DNA from: Bactrocera neohumeralis
Lineage: Eukaryota > Arthropoda > Insecta > Diptera > Tephritidae
NCBI RefSeq assembly: GCF_024586455.1
Contig: NC_065923.1
Coordinates: 54,777,237 to 54,841,236 of the forward strand
Direction: 5' to 3'
Length of the DNA stretch: 64,000 nucleotides
Shown: in pieces, positions 57,495 to 64,000 of the stretch
Position numbering within the stretch: the first letter of the stretch is position 1
Layout of the letters: each line of letters begins with the position of its first letter
Translations under genes and position numbers: made by a program
The notes under the pieces: generated by a model
Database searches by the model: none
Told to the model about the DNA's origin: nothing
The model's input: the letters and a program-made list of their open reading frames with translations, nothing else

Positions 57495-60400
57495 AATTCC
57501 ACATTAATTGAAATACTTGGTAAAAATGTGATATTTTAATTAAATAGAATTGGAATGGAATTTGTTTATTTAAGCCTTAGTCCAAGCCTAAACCTGATAT
57601 CCCTGATATAATGAATTCCGTTTCTTTAGTTAACATTTTCCAATATATATTAAATTTAGCCTCTTCGGCTATCACACATAACTCATTTGAGGACGTCTTT
57701 AATAAAGTATTTTGTTTGGGAACGTGAAGTTATATATAGTAATAAAATTAAGTTCAAGTTAATGCCGTTCCATTAAGTCAAAAAGATACCAAATTTGATT
57801 GAAATCCATACACGATTTCGTTGAATGATGAATGGTGAATTCTTTCGCAACATTTTTTCATTTAAAATTTGAAAAATCACCTGAATGAATTGACCGGGCT
57901 TTGATTACACTGGTAAACGAAAATTCACTTGGTTTTTATGACATGAACAGAAAAAAGTGTTTGTTATGTAAAAATTGCCAAAAATTAAGAAAATAGCAAC
58001 AGATTTCTATAGTTTTTTTGCTATGAGGTTTGTTTAAAAAAAACAGCGACAGATATATGTATGTATTATTGTTATATTATTTTATTAACCAAACAGTACG
58101 GTAAAATGTTACAGTCGATGTTTTTCGGCGATATTTTGTTTTTGGAATTGTTTTTCGATAGCAGCCTTTTGAATGTCAATAAATTTGCAGAACTTAATGT
58201 TGCATATATTCCCGGCTTTTTGGAAGTTGGCTCTTCTAAAAGATTTTAAAAACTTGAAATCAAAATCATCACCATTATTTAAAATTTCACTCAATCCTCC
58301 AAAACGAAATATCGAATAACAATATAATTCAAAGTAAATGCTGAAATTATCGCTTAGTTACACATAGAAACTAGCCTATTCTGTGGGCTTTAAAAATCTG
58401 CTTTTCCATCTTTTAGCCTTTCAGCTTTCAAGAAAGTTTGACGTTATACACATCCCAGTAAGTTGAGGTTAGCAACACAATATATTAAAAGAATCAATGT
58501 GGACATATTCCCGCCGTTCAAATCTTACGGTCTTTTCGTAAAAAATTGATTAAGTACACAAAAGTTTCGGTTGAAATTGCCACTTGGGCCTTGGAAAACT
58601 CATAGAACCTTTAACAGAAACATCTGGTACCGCTTTAGGGTAATTAACCGGTGTTTAACCTATAGATGGCTTGCAGGGATATGTTTGTATGTTAGCTATA
58701 AAGAAAACAATAGTGAGTGTAAGTGCATACAAATCTATAATACAGATAGTCGGTGCACAACGACCCACAAAATATCAACTCCACAATTTAGATAAAAAAG
58801 AGCAAATGCCATTCTTTGTAGCGCTGCGACATCCGTTTTGGAGTCGTTCCTTCCTTGCGGCTTCCTTCTTTTGTATCGCATTGTATTTCATTTCCTCTTC
58901 ATTATTAAGTTTTGACTGGCGAGCATGGTAGACGGTTGTTTCTTCTAATGTTTCAGTATTTCTTTCTGCTGCTACGCGTTCTTCACTATAATATTTGAAG
59001 TCTATCACAATTTTTACCGTTATTTCTTTTTGTTTTTGGTTTGCTTACTTGTTAGTTGGCTGGCCCAATGGTTGGCGAGTTTGCTTGCGCCGTACCATTT
59101 TGTCGTCGTGGTTTGTTTGTGTACGTGCCCCTGTACCTGTGTGTGTGCGTTTGTATTAGACTTCCTGCTATCGCGCTAATTTCCGTTTCTTTATCTTGAC
59201 ACAATGGCGCACATTAAGACGACCGACGGCAGCTAGTATGCTCGTATTTGCACCAGGAGGCGGTAGCTGCGCTTTGGACGATGGGGTGTTCGCAGTAGCA
59301 ATCAGCGCAATAAATGTTTTAGCTGCTGAGTGCGAAAGATGCCAGGCTGTCACAAACAAAACAAAAAACAAATAATAGTGAGGGAAAGTAAAGCAGCTTT
59401 GCCACTTGGTGACAAAAGTCTGTTAAAGTACAAAATCATTGGAATATCGAGTTGTAGTGAAATGCAAATGATACTCACACATATGTACATATATAGACGT
59501 GTATTGAAAATGATATCGCAAAGCACTGAAATTAGTAGAACCATAAATGTAGCCTGTCTAAGTAATTTAATTTGTAGGAAAAGGATGTTTTTTCTCAATT
59601 TCAAAGATCGTTACGTCACAGAATATTGAAGGAAAAGGTAATTCATACTACACACTCGAGTAGTTCATTGCAATGCGAAATAAGTTGAATTTTGGAATAA
59701 TCTATATATGTATAAACATATTACTAGTGTGCCGACCGATATCGAATTTATACATATATATCTCATAGTAGTCGCTCCTGTAGATTAGTTAAATAAAGAG
59801 TAACTATACATTTTAAAATAATATTATGAATATTATAGGTGCGAACAACTACATACCCACATAGGTATGTATACGCGCATTTCTTTGATTTTACTTAATA
59901 GTCAATAGTTATTTTTTATACACATTTCAACATTTAATTTACAGCATAAAATCAATCTGGTGTTTGCTCATTTTACTAAAATTCAATTCAATAAACCTAA
60001 AATTCACTGGAAGTAATGTATAACTTTTTTTTCGGAACTCTCCCGCAATTCAACATTCATCAACGAAGGATAAAGTAACAAGCATTAAAAGAAAAATGAT
60101 TTACGGGCGATCTGAGCTCTCCGGAAAAGGAAAGGGAGGGGCCTGGTTGAATGCTTAATGGTAACATTCGATTTATAGAAAAAATTATATAAAAAGTTAT
60201 ATGACACTTTTGTAAATAATGAAAAAATCTATAACTTTTGTGTACATACTTTTTTCACATGACCTCAAATGTATGAGAAAAATTTAAATAACCCAGTTTC
60301 GGGGTTTTTATTTTTATCTTGCAAACTTACCTTCTTATGTTCCAAACACAATATATTTTTTATTTAATACATTTATTTTTTCTCTATATATTGACACAAT

Positions 60401-63400
60401 ATCGAAAATAACCCTAATTTTCAATCAAAGTCAGTAGGTTTTATGTTTGTTGAAATATCTTTATTCAGAATGTATAAAAATACATATATATAATATATGT
60501 ACATATATATGTATTACTATTGTTTATATATTTTCACAGAAAATGCAAAAACTGACGTCACTAAAAAGCTGAAATACAATTAAAAGCCACACTTTTTACT
60601 GCTGAACAACGAAATAATAGCTGATGAATGATGTTTTATTTTCATAATTTTGATTACCATAATGTAGGAATGATATAAATTGATATTCCAATCGAAAATA
60701 TTTCTATTATATTACATACATATGTATACAAGTATATTATTTATTAAATGTTTAAAAAATAGATGCTTTAGCCAAATGTATCCGGCAGTAAGCAAATGGC
60801 ATAACTGCACTCATGTTCAGATGGAGCTCTAACCACACCTGTTAGCATTGTAGATCCTCATTCACTTCCGCCAACCGTACAATGAGTCTATAAATGCTAA
60901 ATTATTATATTTTAGATATATTTTCAGATATATATGTATATGTAAATATGTACATACTTGTATTTCCATACAGTGTTTGTACATATCCATATGTGTCACA
61001 CATATGTCCAAACAAACATTTAATCACCATATAAATTGACCACCATGAAAGCGCCATTATTTACTCACCGCCCACTCTAATTTTCATTGGTAGTAGCTGC
61101 TCCCGTTGTGCTTCGTATTTGTTTGCTGTATCCACTCCAATCGTTCATTGGATAGCCGAACTTCAGCAATATTCTTTGTTTGCGGTTTTGTTGGGCATTA
61201 TGAACATTGGCAAATTTCACAAAAGGAAGTTTAAATGTGCTTCGGGGAAACTTTGACATGAAAGACGTATTACTACATACATACATACATACATTTATAA
61301 AATGTCAATGGTACAGTAGGTCACACACATCACAATGCCTCGGCATGATTCTATCTGAGAAAACATATTGTTTTTTTTTCCTTACCTATGATCTAATATG
61401 AAAATTTGAATGCACAGTAAACCGTTTCTATTACACTTTCTGTAACTGGCTACTAGTTAGTATATTTACTTTATTAGAACATTAATGCAATCAAGTAAAC
61501 TTTTGTCCGATTCTGTGAAAAATATTAGAATATTTTGAGTGATCAGATCTGAGATTCATAATAAAAACTTTCATTTCCAAATTTCCATTCTTGAAGCAAA
61601 ATCTTATCTCTGTATATACTATGTACATACTACATACATACATACATATGTATATTACACTAAAAGGTCTATAAGAAGATTCAACGCACTGCCAAGTATT
61701 CTTGTCTTCTTCTGAGCTTTATACAATAACGAAAACGGTGCCACAACAGACAAAGTGGCAAAAATGGCATAATAGTAAAATTAAATGTGTCTTTTATATT
61801 CCACACAATTGCAGGCACAAAACCACATACTCAAATACAAACGTTTGTTCAGTGCAGTCTCTCTCTCAAGTCATAGAACATAGACAATAATCATAACACA
61901 CAAGCAGGACGTAGACTCTTGCCAAATATCTACTTAGAGCCTGACACTCCGCCAACAATATGTAACATTACACACATACATGCGTATGTCATATTGCTGT
62001 AAGCACTCCCACATACAGACGTGAGTACCATGGGTTGCTCACATTGTGTAGTCTTCGTCCTGCCACACTCTAATTCCATAGCAGTGTGTATGCATGTGTT
62101 GGGTATTAAGAAAAGACTGGTATTTAAGGAAATAAGCACTAAAATACGGGAAGGAGCAGGCGGTTATGCGCTCAGTTTCCTTTAAACACATACCATAATG
62201 AAGCGATGAAGCGATGAAGCGGGCAAAACACCGAATCATGGCATACTTAAATAAAAACAAATGCAAACATTTAAATGCAATTGTGTGAGCTTGTACTTCA
62301 CTGTTTCTTTTTCTTTGAACGCAAAATGCTCACTTGAAATTATATACATACATACATATGTATACGAAGATGTAAAATAGAAGCGAGATTGGGGAAAAAT
62401 TTGGCAATGTACAGGATTAAAAATGATAGGAGGGAAACTTTTTATGTTGGCGGAATATGCGAGGAGAAGGGATTGTAAATGTTGGTTATTAAAAGCGTAA
62501 GATATGACGTGTGTTCCTTGACAGATAAGCAAGTGGCAAACGTCGGAATAACATGCCGAAGGGTGAAGGGTCGCGACTTGCAACCGCAAGTCGCACATAT
62601 TCGGGAGTTTGCATATTATTGAAACAGAGTCCATTAAATGGATTTATTAGCAAGTGAGTTGCTTACGACGATTGACGAAAGGGTTGCAATGAAAACACGG
62701 CCAATTCACGGTAAATTTACCCAACGCCAAAAATTATAATTTTGAGTTGATTATTCTTATATTAGTATTTTACTTAAGCTTTATTGTCAAAAAATTTCAA
62801 CATTCAAAATTAATTAAAATTTCCCAAAAAAATTTTCGAGTGCTTTTTAAAAAGACTTGAAACATTATGAGTAATTATTATATACATTTGTGTGTGTCAA
62901 TATATGTATGTACAGCAAACTGTTTTCTTGCAAAATTTTTCCTTTTTTGTCAAAACTAGCAGCTCAATGTGGAATTTCAGTGCTTTAATTTGCGGTTACT
63001 AGGCAAAAGCAGTGGATAATAACAGCAATAAATGATTTCGTATTTAACCGTTTATTAAGTCCTGCAAGAAAAAATTGTCTTATTATTTTTATTATTGTGC
63101 CTTGCGCAAATTTCATAGCGCCAGAGTTGAAGGGAAGTAAACGTGTCCTTTTTGTGCTGTCGAAAAACTCGAAGTTAAATTTCTACAATAATATTTTTTC
63201 TTCTCTTAATTTGTTTCATTTCACAAAATACCGTTAATTATGGCACTTGTAAAGTTTACAATTAAGGTTTGGGCATGATAATACAGTTATTTAAGCTCCT
63301 ATGCAATGCGACCCAAGTTCATCCTCTTTGGTGGCAATACAATGTAAAAAATAATAAAAATATGCAAATTCAGCACTGAAGTATATCATTAAGCTTTTTC

Positions 63401-63455
63401 TTATATGTATGTAAGTATGTATTTATATATGTATATGTACATGAGAGCGGGTCGA
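57495..63455. other. Six-kilobase stretch with no gene recognised
   Basis: No transposon, dispersed-repeat member or conserved coding domain identified on either strand. 58800-59400 is GC-richer and has the longest frames (58671-58931 plus, 58775-59008 minus, 59168-59371 minus), but they overlap each other and match nothing I know. 61050-61200 and 61920-62630 are also comparatively complex. Simple repeats: (CATA)n at about 61276-61296 and a GATGAAGC tandem at about 62198-62220. Single-copy regulatory DNA is possible. Confidence 0.45.
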
Positions 63456-63459
63456 TTTT

Positions 63460-63622
63460 TATACCCCGAACAGGGTATATTAAGTCTGCCACGAAGTTTG
63501 TAACAACAAGAAGGAAGCGTCGGAGACCCCATAAAGTATATATACATATAAATGATCAGTATGTTGAGTACAAACCGAACGATCGTTAATTAGTCTTGTC
63601 AAAGGTCCATACAGACATGTAT
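63460..63622 (+). repeat. Shortened copy of dispersed repeat R2
   Basis: Starts 'tataccccgaacagggtata', then 'gtttgtaacaacaagaagga', 'agcgtcggagaccccataaa' and 'atgatcagtatgttgag'. It then jumps to 'acaaaccgaacgatcg', which is about 150 bp further on in the copy at 46081. Internal deletion; non-coding. Confidence 0.7.
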
Positions 63623-63654
63623 AGATATTAAGAAGAAATTAAACTGTGGTTAAA

Positions 63655-64000
63655 TAGGTTAGGTTAGGTTACATTGGTTGGCTTTCGCGCTTTACATAGA
63701 CCTTCAGGTTCTTTGCAATGCCAATGTCAACGTTTTTTTCGAAGATTCGTAAAGACTTGATATCTAATTCTGACACTTCCTGTAGTCCCTTGCAATGTCA
63801 AGCTCTTGGATATCTCAGTCAAGTTCTAGATAAGGCTGGACATACGTAAAGGAGGTGTTCCTGCGTCGCTGTCATGCCTACATCAGGTGATAGGCCCCAT
63901 GTTAATCCTAACATCTTTTTACAGGCGCAGAGTGCACCACTGACCTTTTTTACTTACATAGTTATAGCCGAGTTAACAACAGCTTTTTCTTCTTTTTTAT
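63655..64000 (-). mobile_element. LINE 3' region, running off the window
   Basis: The minus strand carries worn sequence like the C-terminal end of an I/LOA-type LINE polyprotein: a 'CPALSRT' block near 63820-63850, then 'LQEVSELDIKSLRIF' at about 63730-63790. It reaches a 3' end near 63655 with CCTAACCTAACCT on that strand. The rest of the element would lie beyond 64000. The assignment rests on short matches. Confidence 0.5.

Noticed and set aside
58775..59371. Charged and Ala/Pro-rich minus-strand frames as exons of a host gene
   Set aside because: Separate frames, no credible splice pairs seen between them and no domain; plus-strand frames overlap them equally well.
63655..63672. GGTTAGGTTAGGTTA as telomeric repeat
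   Set aside because: Only about three units, interior to the sequence, and Diptera lack TTAGG telomeres; it is the end of a LINE-like region.
1..64000. tRNA, rRNA or CRISPR-like arrays
   Set aside because: No cloverleaf with A and B boxes, ribosomal motif or regularly spaced repeat was found by eye; a covariance-model scan would be needed to exclude tRNAs fully.

Overview
This is a stretch of AT-rich eukaryotic DNA from a higher dipteran, most likely a tephritid fruit fly (Bactrocera, Zeugodacus or Ceratitis type). The reasons are a SoxB-group HMG protein of insect type, very many ACATACATATGTATGTA-like tracts, insect transposon families (mariner, Tc1, hAT, RTE, gypsy) and large non-coding spaces. 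The genus is inferred. I saw no bacterial gene, operon, CRISPR array or convincing tRNA/rRNA gene.

The only host protein-coding gene I can support is a SoxB2 transcription factor on the + strand, best called Sox21a. It has two coding exons, 12968-13530 and 24779-25346, which join in phase to give 376 residues. The junction lies inside the HMG box, so an 11.2-kb intron splits the DNA-binding domain. A 5' UTR acceptor is visible at 12818, and a possible upstream UTR exon ends at a donor at 7698. Poly(A) signals lie near 25805-25843.

Nearly everything else that can be recognised is mobile DNA. 1-5.8 kb holds fragments of two dispersed non-coding repeat families (called R1 and R2 here) and a TTAA-flanked MITE. 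11333-12626 is a structurally complete mariner with an open 350-residue transposase, ending 341 bp upstream of the Sox start codon. The Sox intron holds an RTE LINE relic interrupted by a second, 5'-truncated LINE, two decayed Tc1/mariner-superfamily copies, and a hAT element with a perfect 8-bp target duplication. 26.5-34.3 kb and 36.7-41.3 kb are mosaics of R1 fragments, RTE pieces, Tc1-like pieces and MITEs. 43.6-49.5 kb has R2 copies, an internally deleted mariner with identical ends, a Tc1 relic and an RTE fragment. 51.1-51.6 kb is another MITE. 55.3-57.5 kb is a gypsy-type LTR-retroelement relic split by a TTAA MITE. 57.5-63.4 kb has no gene that I can recognise, and the window ends in an R2 fragment and a LINE 3' region.

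The window therefore reads as a developmental regulator in a gene-poor neighbourhood. Its large non-coding spaces could hold enhancers, but they have been heavily colonised by transposons. The most notable items are the intact mariner beside the Sox promoter-side sequence, the TTAA MITE group sharing an AAAACGCGTTTAAA core, the modular R1 family, and a cluster of Sox-type motifs in the gene's own intron.
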